In this document: positions 22,784 to 35,425 of the stretch, piece after piece
Position numbering within the stretch: position 1 is the stretch's first letter
Layout of the letters: every line of letters begins with the position of its first letter
NCBI GenBank assembly: GCA_018398805.1
Contig: JAGFBZ010002033.1
Span: 2,813,501-2,877,500, forward strand
Reading direction: 5' to 3'
DNA from: Hirundichthys speculiger
Lineage: Eukaryota; Chordata; Actinopteri; Beloniformes; Exocoetidae
Length of the DNA stretch: 64,000 nucleotides
Made by a program: the position numbers and the translations under genes
Notes under the pieces: generated by a model
What the model was told of the DNA's origin: nothing
Seen by the model: only the letters and a program-made list of their open reading frames with translations
Databases searched by the model: none

Positions 22784-25700
22784 TTCTCATTATCAGACTT
22801 TACAACATTAATGCCTTATATAGACCTTTAAAACACATGTTTAAACATGTTTAATGAATGAGACACATTGTGCACTGAACTAGCATATGTATAAGCTAAA
22901 CCTCGTGGTTAGGCTATCATGGCAGTGCAGCTAAAGTAAAGAAGACACTTCACTTCACGTAATGTGCTTGTTGTTTCATATATAGAGCATGTTGTTCTTG
23001 AACGAGCAGTGTTTTGCAGCCTAGTCTTCCATTCTGGTATCATGTGAAGCACCTGGTGCAGCCGTCTAAGTGTCCTGGTGAAGACGGTTGAGTTGTAAAG
23101 CTGATGCTGGCTAATACGTGCTTTAAGTCCGAACAAGATGAATGTATACAGGCTTACATATATGGACATATACTGACAAGAAAATCTGGATAACTGAGGA
23201 GGAATGTGATGGATGCTGAGCTGGCGACACCACGAGGATGCTGGGAGAAACCAGCGAAAGACTTGTCTTTCAGGAAAATCAGGAGGGTTGGCAAATATGA
23301 AGTGAAACACTGTAGTTTTTTTTTTTTTTTCTACTCTCTACAAAACATAATTTCTAGTGCTTTTATCTAGGAGCTTCCCTAGCTTACTCTGTTCTTGTTC
23401 AGTATTTATGTATTTCTGTGACGACCATAAATTATGTCAATTGCACCTCTAAGAAACCTTTGAAGTCAAGGCTAACAATTGTTGTAAGAGCAAGTTTAAA
23501 CCTTTCCGTCTGTGACTGCATGAATCAATCTGTTATAAATGAAAAATACTGATCCTGTAAGAAGCCAAATAACCTCAGAATTGCAGACAGTATAGTGTGG
23601 AGTTGGATTTAAAGAAATGAAAGTGAGCAAGCACCTGCTTTGGTGGAGTTGTAATTTCATTGTTTGAGACAGCCATCGTATGCTGCATCTCATTTCAGCG
23701 ATTGTATGTAGAGTTGAAGACATTGATGGGTGCACATTGAAATGCTTTGTTTGCTACTACGGTCTCTCATCTCTAATCATAAAATGCCAAACTTCATTCT
23801 GTCTGGTTCTCTTTTTCATAGGTCGACAGCCATTCATGCTTCACAGCACAACCCCCTCCCCGAGCTATTTCCTCCATAGCCTAACGCAATATTGACTGGA
23901 ATAGGAAATTCAAAGCTGCTGTAACCATTCAAATGTCTGACAAACCGCAGTTCCAATTTCACAGATACAGGCCTGGGAGTTATTAATGCAAAACAAACCT
24001 CAATCTTGCTTTAAATTAAAGAGAAAAACATAATACTGTTTTGCTTTTGGCGCGAGGTCTTTCAAACACTGAAGAGTGAATAAAAAAACATGCAGCCAAT
24101 CTGCATTTTTTTCAATAACCATGATCTTTTACTAGTTGATGTACTGGATCAGCAGGGACATTGTTGAAGATGATGGTAATAATTGGCATTTAAGGAGGCA
24201 ATATTTTACTTTTAAGGAATATCTCAGATGGGGTCAACCTAATGCTTCAATACAATTTAAATGATTCTACCCCGTCTGTACTTGCAGGCCTTCAAGGGAT
24301 CAGGAAACAATGTCAAAGTGTCTTTCAGTTTAATTCTATTAGGCATAGGTTCAAGCTCTAAATTAAAATGCAAAGTGCCTCTGTAATAAAAGCAAAGGAG
24401 AGCACAGGCAGAGATAAGGTACATCCCTTCCTTTTATTACTGGCTCTTATGAAGTACAAGGCTCTTTTTAATGCAAAACATTTTAAGAACAACGTGTCTC
24501 AAAACATGTTTTCTCTCAACAGGGTCTGTCTAACATGTGGCATGTTTGAAACGATGTGGAATAACAGCTTCAAGGCATGAAGTGTATCTTTCAACATTCA
24601 ATTAGAGGCATTTTCTGAATCATAGGACCAGTTGCCATGTATTTTTTTTTCCTTTTTTAGATAGGCCTTTGTCTATTTGCAAATAATTAAAATTGTTGTA
24701 CATTCTGTCATTATGATTCACAAGTATACAAAATAATTAAAGTGACTCACCTCAGGGATTTCCAATGGTGCAAGTCATCACCAGCAAAGTGTTTTATTCT
24801 TCAGGCTTCATCATTCACAGAAGCTTAAGGACACTAAAATCCTGAATTGCTACAGTATCTAATTGCTGCATCACTCACCTTTTTCTCTCAAAATCCCAAG
24901 TAAATTATTTCCATTTCTATTCCTTATCAAAAGGCTCTCTGGTGTCATATTATATCTCGTTTTTCAGAAGATCAACTTCTCTTTGCTGAAAATGCTCTAG
25001 CTCTTGGCTTTTACTGGTACCACTGTTTTTCTTGGAAGCTGAAGTTATGTAATGCGAAGCCCACCGTTGCTTCTTCAGTTTGAAAATTGAGCAGATTCTC
25101 TTTGCTATTCCCTGGTCTGACAAAACTAGGCATGTATTTTTAGCTTCTAAAAAACACACCATAGTATGTCTAGTGGAATCATAAGCATTGTCTTGAGTGG
25201 CCTTGACCGCCTCGGGCAACCATGTTGCTGCTGAAGCATTATGGAACAGGACTCGGTGGAATCAACGGGTAACCACATATCCTGCAGGCCAGGTTGCATA
25301 TGACCTGAAATTACCCATGGCATTGCTAATATGTAGTGCCACTGACTTAACCCAGCTATGAATGGGTAGTGGTAGGTGCATGTACAGGTGGACTGTACAT
25401 GCTAGAGTCAGAAACGACCAGAATTACTAAAAGTAGAGCTAATGCATTAAGGACTATTGATGCTTCGTATCAAATAAAAAGCAGAACTGGTGCAGCTGTT
25501 TCTGATTTTGTATTAATATACCACCAGAAAAAAAGATTTCAAAAACTTCAAGATAATTCATGATGTTATTGTACTGATGCAGCAGCTTCAGCAACAAAAA
25601 AAGCTCAAATTTCCATGAGAACAGTGAGTAAAGTTAGATTTGCATTTCGAGACATCGAGTCCCAAAACATTTAATGATTACGATGCCATATATACAGAAA

Positions 25701-25849
25701 AACAAAAGGGACGTTTTTCAGTTGACAGTGATTAATTTAAATGTCACAGTCCTGCTGAAAATAAAATAAAAACAGCCACTGGTCAGAAATGTGGAAAAAA
25801 TTATACTATGAATCATCCATCATCATATTCATGATGTGTAGGTGAGAGT
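22784..25849. other. Non-coding stretch without recognised elements
   Basis: It contains a 133-codon frame on the minus strand (22909-23310), the longest in the window, with no domain, signal peptide or splice context; it is most likely chance. A T-run is at 23315-23328. Nothing else could be supported. Confidence 0.5.
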
Positions 25850-26220
25850 ATGTGCAGCATGTACACAATGACGATTTAAGCTTGAATGTTTGACCCGTAC
25901 TGTGGTTTAATCTAGTTGGGTCTGTTATACTGTGGGGGCATTTTATAATCACTATTATTCTTTGATCTTTTCTATCACAATCAACCAAATTTAAACCAAG
26001 ATGTAGATTCATGGGCAAATTTGGACTACAATATTAGATGGCATATTCCATCTTGACCATCAAACACAAAATGAGAGAATGTCTTTTGGAAGAATAATGT
26101 TCCATTTCTTGTTGAATTGATGCTAAGATCCACTGTGGCTGTTCTGATGGCCTTTGGCGGCCCAACATCTTTCTGACTAATACTGAGTGGCATTTATTTT
26201 TAATTTGCACCCCCAATTGT
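25850..26220 (+). pseudogene. Tc1 transposase remnant, C-terminal part
   Basis: The clearest part (26085-26205) encodes, with frame changes, PFLVELMLR then AVLMAFGGPTSF, matching the usual Tc1 tail in which a glutamate-rich EEW region is followed by VES-MPRR-AVL and GGPT. Further left, a VILWGHF-like reading near 25930 may be the conserved tryptophan-glycine core strand. No ends are present. The right part is fairly safe; the left part is inference. Confidence 0.5.
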
Positions 26221-28094
26221 GATTCTTCTGCTTGCGTGAACCTTTTACGCTCATTTGTCAACGCAAGCCTTTCAGCTTCACAACACTGGTGCCCTGCAGC
26301 TTTGCAGTTGGAGCTCTGTACCTTTCAGGCACATGCAACCAAGGGTATGATGTGAATGCTGGTATCAAGGAGATAACAGCTTGATGTCTTGCTATTCTGT
26401 TATTACTCTATGGCATTCCAGAGCAGTACAGCTGCAGGAGCAGAAGTCTTATCAGTCCCAGAGCTGAAGCGAGAAAACAGCAGAAAGATGATACTGGAAA
26501 AACTGACTGGCATGAGCTTTTTCAAAATCCCCCCAGTAAAACCTTCATATAAATAGTCCAGCTAGTATTGAGGCGGTGACCTTTGCATTTCTATGAGAAA
26601 AAAAAAAGTGAAAGACATGGTTATGATGCAAGCTCTTTACTCATCCAAGGACAATTAACACAATGCCCTATGGCACAACAGGTGACTCGGGCACCTAATG
26701 GCAAGTTGCATTAAAATTCTGGCTTTTGTGTTCAACAAAGGTAAACAGTCAACCTTAGTTACATGCCGTCTCAAACCTCTGGGTTGAAGACAAATGAAAA
26801 AAGGGCCAAAAAAAAAGGGCATCACGACAGGTTAAACAGCATTCCTCAAACTGACTCAGACATTCATCTTTGTCTTAGGTTATCTCAAGGAGCATATCAC
26901 ACTTGTTGTCTGAATACATGAAGCACAAGACATCATTGCACACTGTAATAAATGAATTGTTAAAGAAAGAAAATGTAGATCTGTGCCGGAGCAACTGAAG
27001 CATCACAAACGAATATATCCATGGTTAAAAACGAACATCTGGTAGAATGAATACCCCTAGGCCTTTCATAAACATTCTTGGAGATATTCATCCTTGGCAG
27101 AGTAGTAAACAATATGTAATAGATTATGTTTGTAGTGTTTTAGTTTATATCAAGGTCATGTCTGCATGCATTTTCTGTGTGACATAAGTTATGTGGGATG
27201 ACAGTGAATCAGTGTAGGCAAGTAGCTATTTACTTTACCTCAGTTTGCCTTTATTTTTGTAAATACTATGCAGTGTAAGTCATGTATATGACAACTCTGC
27301 TTCATGTTCTTGGCTTGGAGGTTAGGAACTGAATGCTTATTCATACATTAATAATGCATTCCCAGGGTCATTGCATATAATTTGTGCCCAAGTTTATGTT
27401 TCTATTGAGGAACGAAGCTGTACACTTACCTCAAAAAAGGAGGATGATGAAAAAGAGTCACGTGTCTGACTCTGCCCCCTCAAACAGACTGCGATAAAGA
27501 CAACTGCGATAAAGACAGCTGTAAGGACGTAAAAACAAAAAAACAGTCAGATCAAATGTCAGAAAAATAACTCATGGAATTTTGAAAAACAATAAAAAGC
27601 CCACTTCCAAGATTAAAGCAGTACAAAGGAACATTTGTCATGTTTAGGTCAGTGGGCTCCCTTACTTACATTACTCATATTTTGTCTCTGACTCGGTCAC
27701 TCCCTCATTTTCGCTTCTGTCATTACTTTCTGAGTCTTAATCGGCTCTGCCATGATGTACACTGTAGCCCTGTGAGCTGGTTTCATCATTTCTGATGCGT
27801 GACATAGTGCCGTGAAGCAAAATGCAACTGTCGCAGGAGACCACTGGGATGGGAGTGCAAAGCTATTTTTTTCTATTTTTTTTGCCAATACCAGGAACAT
27901 GATACAGCAAGCATGATACAGATCCTTCTGAAAATAAAAACGTATTCCTTGAAAGGAAAATTAAACTAATAAGTTGACATGAAATAAAATATTTTGCGCC
28001 ACTTTAAGGCGTATGCATGGAGACACCCAACTTTGTTTAATGATCATGCAGTTTGCTCACAAGAAGTGATACAGTTTTTGTTTTTTTTTTTTTT
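26221..28094. other. Non-coding stretch
   Basis: A 15-base direct repeat (TGCGATAAAGACAAC/TGCGATAAAGACAGC) occurs at about 27490-27520 near a CACGTG E-box (27461). No gene or transposon end is recognised. A T-run (28080-28094) precedes the next SINE. Confidence 0.5.
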
Positions 28095-28257
28095 TGCGGG
28101 CCGCCCAGTGGTTAGGGCAGGCGGCCCACACACAGAGGCTGCAGTCCTCGTGCGGCAGGTCGTGAGTTCGACTCCCAGCTTGTCTGCCCTTTGCCACGTG
28201 TCTTCCCCTGCCTCTCTCCACTATCAATAAAGGCAACTAGTGCCAAAAAAAAAAAAA
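28095..28257 (+). repeat. tRNA-derived SINE, plus orientation
   Basis: The copy runs GCGGGCCGCCCAGTGG, TTAGGGCAGGCGGCC (A-box region), GGTCGTGAGTTCGACTCCC (B-box region, 28158-28176), then a pyrimidine-rich body and CTATCAATAAAGGCAACTAG before an A12 tail (28246-28257). The paired A- and B-boxes and the A-tail identify a pol III-type SINE. It is among the best-preserved SINEs in the window. Confidence 0.8.
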
Positions 28258-28367
28258 TCTGGCCTTTATTTACAGAGTAGATATACAGAAAGGGGAGCAG
28301 AGAGAGAACAGGGAGGACATGCAGCAAAGGGTCGGCATGGGCCAGGAGTCAAACCCATGACTGCTGT
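28258..28367 (-). repeat. Same SINE family, inverted and truncated
   Basis: GGCCTTTATTTACAG, then a purine stretch, GACATGCAGCAAAGGGTCGG and AGTCAAACCCATGACTGC are the minus-strand reading of the same SINE, cut before its A-box. It abuts the A-tail of the plus copy, so the two SINEs meet tail to tail and could fold on each other in a transcript. Confidence 0.75.
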
Positions 28368-29559
28368 GTATTAGTATTAGTATTACTGTTTGTAATACTC
28401 ATTGGGGCAACGGGCCCGTACTGTTCAGTATTTTCATATATATGTGTTTGTGTGTGTGTGTGCGTGTGTGTGTGTATGAAGTCTTATCCAAATTCGCGCT
28501 TGATGATATCAGGCTCTCTGCTGTGGTGATAACTTTAGCACCACATGACCTTGTGTACATATCATTGTGAATGTAAGTGCTTCCTCGTAGGGTTCTGATA
28601 TTGCATAAATGACTCCGCGGACACAGAGGGCAAGCCAAAAATTTATAGGCACGATTAATTACAAGAGCCATATGGTCAGCAGTGTCTCAGTGCCATTTCC
28701 AGTTTGACTGCTTGGGAGGTGCCGGGAGGCTTGCTGACATTTGCACAAAGTCCTTGAATCCAACACAAGTGTTTAGCTACAGGGTCTTGCCTTCTCTCCG
28801 TCTCACTCCCTCAAACCCACGCATGCACATAGACACAGACACAAAAATGGTCAGATGCGCTATATTTCATGCATCATTAATATAACTATGCTTCATTCTT
28901 GCCACTTTCAGTCAGTAAATATTTAGTTGCCAAAGCCATTTTTTGATCTGCCCAAAAGTGTAACACAATATTTAAGACACTTGCCAGCACACAGAAAAAT
29001 ACACAATATTAAACTCTAGACTTCAAAACAGGTCACAGTTTTTTTTTTCTTCTTCTTCTCTATCAATTTACCATGTATAGTAAAAGAGAAATTGGGCTTA
29101 ATAATGCAATAGAGGATTCAGCAGCCTCCTTAATCAACATGACAGGTGATCTTCCACTGTTAAAACCACAAAGAGCTGATGGCACCAACACACTCCACGC
29201 AAAATTGATGGATATTGTTCCACCTACCAAGGGCTGTATGAGTCACCGTAGACACCAGTTACATGTTGAGTGTACTGTATATACATAAGCAGTATTAATC
29301 ATGCATCCTTCCCACAAGGAGTGTATGGATTTTTCAGCTAAACTTCATGTCTTCGCACTGATAAACACTTTGCTTGGCCAGAGGGCCAACATGAAGGAAA
29401 CTGAATATTCAAATCAGCTGTGATGTTGTTAAGTCAAAAGCAAGCAGGCATGCATAAATATTCATTGGTTCTTTTTGCTGTTGCAAAGTAGACAATAAAT
29501 TATGATTACAATTATACTAATCAGTAAGAGTAAGGTGTGAGTGATGAGATTGTTCCAGA
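28368..29559. other. Non-coding stretch with a TG microsatellite
   Basis: A TG/TGCG repeat lies at about 28443-28476. A TTC/TCT tract lies at 29041-29060. No gene is supported. Confidence 0.5.
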
Positions 29560-29561
29560 TA

Positions 29562-30195
29562 CACTCAGGAGCCACTTCATTAGTTAGAACTGTCAAATGA
29601 TTTTTTTTGATGCAAATCACCCAGTCACATGGCAGCAGTTCAACTCATTTAAGCGTGTAAGCATGGCTGTGATCACCTGCTGAAGTTCAAACAGAACAGG
29701 GAAAAAAAAGAGATTTAAGCGACTCGGAATGTGACATGACTGCTGTTGTCAGACGAGCTCGTCTGAGTATTTGAGAAACTGCTCATCTACTGAGATTTTC
29801 ATACACAATCACCTACGGTCTACAGAAGACGCTTCACTAAAGAGAAAAATATCTAGTGAGTGGCAGCTCTCCACGCAAAAAATTCCCTGTCTGTGCTTGA
29901 GGTCAGAGAAAAATGGGCGGATTTTTTGAGGGAGCCTACACAGAAAGTTTGACATGCGCAACATGTCAAACCTTGAAGTAGATGAACCACAGCAGCAGAG
30001 GACTACACAAACACTGGTTCTGTCAATCACGAACAGGAAACTGAGGCTAGAGTTCACACAGGTGAACCAACACTGCGCAACAGATGATCGGAATGAGGAT
30101 GCCTCGTCTAATGAGTCTCAAGTTCTGCTGAAGCATGGGGATATGGATCCATCCTGCTTTCTATCAACGGTTCACACTGCTGGAGCTCAGACAGT
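29562..30195 (+). pseudogene. Old truncated Tc1 element, 5' half
   Basis: TA (29560-29561) precedes CACTCAGGAGCCACTTCATT, a decayed form of the left end seen intact at 63196. The sequence then follows the same family: TGCTGAAGTTCAAAC, GTCTGAGTATTTGAGAAACT, CTGCTCATCTACTGAGATTT, AACAGGAAACTGAGGCTAGA and CATGGGGATATGGATCCATC. The transposase frame is broken many times. Similarity is lost after about 30195, so the 3' half and right end are missing. It is clearly more diverged than the copy at the right edge of the window. Confidence 0.85.
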
Positions 30196-31114
30196 ATGAA
30201 TATGAGTCCTCCCAAAAGATGAATACTGGTGAATCCTGAAGTCAACAGAGACTGAGCGTGGTTCTTGAATTTGTCTTTTACTTTTGCTTGAGTCATGGCC
30301 CGTTGTGTACTGCATGAACCAATGAAGAGTGGAGACATGACGTGAGTAGATATACTGGAGGGAGGTAACTGAATTAGCCCCAGCAAGCCATGTCTAGGTT
30401 TATAACAGAAAAAAACTCTCTGGGAAAACAAACTGTAAACAACCTTAGTGCTATTTGGCTATTTTTTTTCTTTCCTTTTTTAAGATTGATGTATAGATTT
30501 TCAGTTCCATACAGATGTAAACTTTGAAGCAGATTATCAGTGTAACATGTATGTCTAAATCCTGAGTGAGCAATGGAATAGAAATGTAATTTGCAAGAAC
30601 TTGCAAGTCATGCTCGACGCTGTGTCCACTCAAAATCAGTCGCTAGTAAAAGCATTGATTGCTTTTCAGCAGCATTGTCAAACTAATGACAGTGCTCCAT
30701 CCAATCTTGTTCAGTGATGTGTTGCCCCAAGTTTTCTTCAGGATGGTTGAAAAAAAAGGAAATATCTAGCTGTGTTAGGATGAGTGATTGATGTGTCTAC
30801 AAGTGGTAGTTTTTGTGCTACGTTGATCGTGGGTGACAAACATACTGGATTGACTTAAAATGGAGATGAATCCCTAAAGCTGACTTTGTGCCTATTTTGC
30901 CTTTGGTCATGATTTAAATACTAATGAGCATAGTAGGAATTTAGGAATATTTGAATTTTATTAAAAAAGAAAAATAGCATAGACACATTTAATTTGTAAA
31001 AGAAACAACATTGTATCCAATGTACAGTGTATGCATGATTTTAAAAACAACTGAATTCCAACTAATCACTTTCATAATGATTATCATAATACTTACTATC
31101 CAAGGGTCCTTCTT
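30196..31114. other. Non-coding stretch
   Basis: Two frames on the minus strand (107 and 60 codons) have no recognisable motif. Nothing else is seen. Confidence 0.5.
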
Positions 31115-31474
31115 GCCCTGGAAGTCCATCCATCCATCCATTATCCATGCTTATATCAATATTTAATCCTCTGCAGGGTCACAGGGATCTGCTGGAGTCT
31201 ATCCCAGCTCTCATCGGGCGAAAAGCAGGGCTTCACCCTGGACAGGTCGCCAGTCCATCGCAGGGCCACATATAGACAAACAACCACAAGCTCACAATCA
31301 CTCCTACGTGCAATTTATAACCATCAATTAACCTAACATGCATGTCTTTGGACTGTGGGAGGAAGCCGGAGTACCCGGAGGAAACCCACGCAAGCACACG
31401 GGGAGAACATGCGAACTCCACACAGAAAGGCCCCTGCTAACCACTAAGCCACCGTGCTGCCCGCCCTGGAAGTC
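31115..31474 (-). repeat. Full-length long tRNA-type SINE with target duplication
   Basis: The SINE occupies 31127-31462 and is flanked by GCCCTGGAAGTC at 31115-31126 and 31463-31474, a perfect 12-bp target duplication. On the minus strand it starts with a GGGCAGCACGGTGGC head, has CTTAGTGG in the A-box region, then CTGTGTGGAGTTCGCATG, GGGTTTCCTCCGGGTAC, CCAAAGACATGCATGTTAG, GACTGGCGACCTGTCC and ends in a GGATGGATGG repeat tail. The B-box region is deleted or decayed. The perfect duplication marks it as fairly recent. The family is probably Mermaid/V-SINE-like (name from memory). Confidence 0.85.
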
Positions 31475-32588
31475 ACAATGCTAAATATTAAAAAAAGAAA
31501 AAAAAAAAAAAACAACTAAATGACAGTTGCTCTGAACCAGCAGATTATTATCAAACTCTATATCAAATATATCCTTCCTCAAAAAAAAACAAAAAAAAAG
31601 GGTAAAAAAATCACAACTCATTAATTGTTTTCCCTTTCTCTGGATCGATACTGAAGTCATGTTACATTGATGAGGTTTGGCAGCTTGTAACTCCTATCTT
31701 GTTCCAGTTAAAAGTGAAAGCAGAGGGACCAGATGAGGACTTGTCAGAGTAGATGCAAATATACTTGATTTCCTGTGTTCTGATTGACATCAACTCCTAA
31801 TGCTGCAGGATATTCAGTCTTCCTCCTATACCAGAATGATAGGACTGAATGACAGCTTTTCTCTCTCTTCAGCAACATTCTACGTATTAATCACATAGAG
31901 TGTATGAACCGTGAAATGAAAGTGATCCAGCTAAACTACTCTGGCCTTGACTAAATAAATGATCCCGTTAGAGAAATAACTTTTTGTGGGATAGCTTTGG
32001 TAGCAATATTTTGAGACTAAGAATAATATCCCAGAGACGATGCACATCAGACAACGACATGAACTCCACAGAGATTTAAACAAGCTCCTTTTTTTCTTAC
32101 TGTTTTCAAAAAGCTTCAAATTACTGTTGATAATTTCAGCATCTTTCATGCATTTTTTTTTGTCTCTCTAGTTTTTTTTTTGGGAGACTTTATATATGAT
32201 TGTCAGTTGATTTCATCATCATCATTATTATTATTTTTCTCTTATCTTTGACTTGTTTCCATGCTCCTCTTGTTCTGAAATTCCTGGCATCTGTAATTTT
32301 ATTTGAGTTTTTGCATGTTGTATGGATATTTTTCAGATTTTCCAGGATTTTTTTAAAATGTCTTTTCACCTTTAGACACACACAACTTTAAGAGATCCCC
32401 AATCCATTCAAATGGTCTTGTTTAAAACTTTCATGAGGGTTTTCTGGGAAAAGTACAGGTTTAAAACCTTCCTCAGCCTCTGAAACTACAAACAGGACAA
32501 AAACCATTTGATTTAAATCTTCTTGTTTTAATTATATTATTATTATTACTACTACTACTATTATTATTATTATTATTATTATCATTAT

Positions 32589-32631
<43 letters not shown>

Positions 32632-33250
32632 TTAACACATACTAACATTTATTTGTGTTTTTGTTACGTTTGGTTTTAAAATTGTTTATGTGACATTTAT
32701 GTTGTTCCAGTCTTGAAAAGTAAAATCACACATATCCGGTCACATGGGGTTTAGCTGTAGCTTCAGAATTTTTCACTGGTATGAATGTGATTGTGTCAGA
32801 CATCATGCAGATGCAGAATATATATATATATATAAAATTAAACAAAATTATTCCAGCTTTATGGGCAACAGTGTATATGAGCAGTTAAAGGGCAATATAT
32901 GTCAAAGCGAACACGTGATATGAAAATTAGTAAGTTGCATCTTTTGATTAATTTGAATGAGCTCAACGAAGTGTAGAAATGTTAATTTTCTTCATTGGGT
33001 CTTTTGTGTTCTGCATCCACATGGAAATGGCAAGAATATATTTCAAAACTTGGACCAATTTAGATTAGGTTTTGAATAAAAAAAAAAAAAAGATGTCCTT
33101 GTCTGGACTTGTCTTTATTTCAGGTTAGCGGTGCTCTGCTTAGGTGGTCTTAGATGGTGCTTTTGGTCCAACTGGATGACGATTCATCTTTGTAACACCT
33201 TTTGTGATAAGATATCAGTGTCAATTTTATTTGAAGGGATAATTGATTAG
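31475..33250. other. Non-coding stretch with ATT/TAA repeat
   Basis: A-rich tracts at 31494-31513 and 31582-31607, a T-run near 32153, and an inverted trinucleotide microsatellite (separate entry). No coding signal. Confidence 0.5.
32536..32630. repeat. Inverted ATT/TAA trinucleotide repeat
   Basis: An ATT/ACT block (32536-32589) is followed directly by its complement-like TAA block (32590-32630). The two blocks can pair into a long AT hairpin. Confidence 0.9.
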
Positions 33251-33251
33251 A

Positions 33252-33615
33252 GCAGTACGGTGGCTTGGTGATTAGCACTGTTGCCTCAAAGCAAGAAGGT
33301 TCCTGGTTCAAACCTCAGCTGGAGCCTTTCTGTGTGGAGTTTGCATGTCCCTCCTGTGCTTGCGTGGGTTTCCTCCGGGTACTCTGGCTTCCTCCCACAG
33401 CCCAAAGACATGCATGTTAGATTCATTGATGGTTCTAAATTGTAGGAGTGATTGTGAGTGTGCCTGGTTGTTTGTCTACATGTGACCCTGCGATGAACTG
33501 GCAACCTGTCCAGGGTGAAGCCCTGCCTTTCACCCAAAGAGATCTGGGATAGGCTCCAGCGGATCCCTGTGACCCTGCAGAGGAACAAACGGGCGTAGAT
33601 GATGGATGGATGGAT
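33252..33615 (+). repeat. Full-length long tRNA-type SINE
   Basis: Starts GCAGTACGGTGGCTTGGTG, has the A-box-like GATTAGCACTG and a B-box-like GGTTCAAACCTC, then CTGTGTGGAGTTTGCATG, GGTTTCCTCCGGGTAC, CATGCATGTTAG, GAACTGGCAACCTGTCC, GGGATAGGCTCCAGC and a GATGGATGGATGG tail. It is the same family as 31127-31462 but in the opposite orientation about 1.8 kb away, and it keeps both promoter boxes. No clear target duplication was found. Confidence 0.85.
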
Positions 33616-35342
33616 ATTTGAATTTTTTTCAGGGAGTGTCATCTCACTCTTGCAGTCTCCCTTTCCTACTACTGGCAAAAACCACCCAAAGTATATTTGG
33701 ACATCTGTCCTGGTTGTCTCTTTCTCTTTACAGCACTATGTTACACATGAGCAACGATGAAACCAGCTTACTGAACTTCAGGACATTACAGCAGTGGCTG
33801 AGAGACTCAAGAAACTAATGAGAGAAGAGAAAATGAGAAATTTAGCAATACTCCAGATCGAACAGGAGTGAATTTTCAGACAGTACTGTGAAAGCAACTT
33901 AATTTCCACATCTATAGGGGACTTTTTGAGTTAAAAATTATAAAAGCTTCTTTGTGTTGCTTTAAAGTTTAGACACAGTGTTTAGTGTATAAGAAAATGT
34001 ATGCTTTAAATGCTGTTTTCAAACCTAAATTACGCACGTGAATGTTTAAGTCTTACTGCAGACATAAACACCAATCATTCGTCCTGAGTTTTGTGATATG
34101 TAAAATAGGCCGTTGTCAGACATTAAATTGCTTTGACATAAATGCAAAAGTTTTACTCTGTCTCCTCCTTTTCCTTTTACTCTTTCCACATTTTCAACAT
34201 TGAGCCTAGGTTTACAGACGATCAAAGACTTATTTTCCTGCACATGATAAAATGAAGAATATGCCCCTCGGTGTCTATGTGTGCTGTAATGCAGAAAGTG
34301 TTTAATCTGGTATTACAAACTATAGATCTTCATAATTTACCCTGACATCTATAATTATCATTATAAAATCCATCAAAGAAAATGTGTCTTCTTAGACCTT
34401 TCACTATTTAGTTCAAAGAAGCCATATCAGCCCTACTTGATATGACTTGATTTTATCTGATGCCTTCATTTGTATGAGACTTTCAAACTATGTAAAATTT
34501 ACTTAAGAGATAAAGACACTGCTCCTTTCTTAATGTCTTCAGCTTCCTTTACAGACTGTAGTGCAGCATTAAAACAAATAAAATCCAAACCTATCACACT
34601 TTCTACCCAGCAGCTATACAATAATAGTAAATTATAAACAGACTCAAAGCTGCCAAAGGCAGCAGGAGGAGGAATACTAACATTGACTTTGCAGAGAATT
34701 TTGGATCTATATTAGCTTCATTTAATTTTTTAATATACATCCATTCATGCATTACAGGCCTGCAGCATATTCAAAAATAGCATCAGGGAAATTTCGAGCT
34801 AGTAAGCAGGCAAAAGAAAGAAACACATGGGTGATGTCAGTGGGTGATTGTAATGACAATTTGGTGGAAAAGTGGTTTCCACTAAAGGTACTCTCCACGA
34901 ACCTCCGACTCAACCAAGCCAGAGATCATCCGATGATCGGACCCAGCAGAGACTGTGGTGGGCGTGACGTGAATTCTCGATTGTGATTGGTTGATGTCAC
35001 TATCTGTCTTGTTGACATAGCGTCGGGGAATCCAACGAAATCCGGGTCATCAGCTTCCATCACAGCCGAATCAATAGTCAAAGGAAGCCCGAAGCACATA
35101 TTTTCTGATATTACTTCTTCCTTTCTTGTTTGGATGGATGAAAACACTAGAATTTCGATGTGAAATGAGGTGAAAAAAATCCCACTGCGACCGGCGATTC
35201 ACCATGCCCCATGGTTGTCAAATGCTGAAAAAATGAGTAATTATGTCGCCAGACCTATCAAATAGCCGATTTCAGGTCAGTTTCCATCAAATTGTTGCGA
35301 TTAAAGAACTACTAGCAGTAATAATTAATCTATGACTTATAT
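33616..35342. other. Non-coding stretch
   Basis: Mostly AT-rich up to about 34880. After that, CpG dinucleotides become more frequent. A short inverted repeat (GATCATC/GATGATC, 34924-34938), a TGACGTGA motif (34965-34972) and a CCAAT-like GATTGG (34985-34990) lie close together. No start or exon is supported. Confidence 0.4.
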
Positions 35343-35425
35343 CAGTGGTTCCCAAACTTTTAATACTGCGTACCACCTGAGAAACCCCGCCGCTTCGCAA
35401 ACCACTTCAGAGTTTTTCCCAATTT
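35343..35425 (+). repeat. hAT left-end fragment
   Basis: CAGTGGTTCCCAAACTTTTA followed by ATACTGCGTACCACCTGAG closely matches the left end of the hAT at 42430-43353. No matching right end or 8-bp duplication was found, so only an end is called. Confidence 0.6.

Noticed and set aside
22909..23310. 133-codon open frame on the minus strand
   Set aside because: Longest frame in the window, but no domain, signal, splice or composition evidence; consistent with chance in AT-rich DNA.
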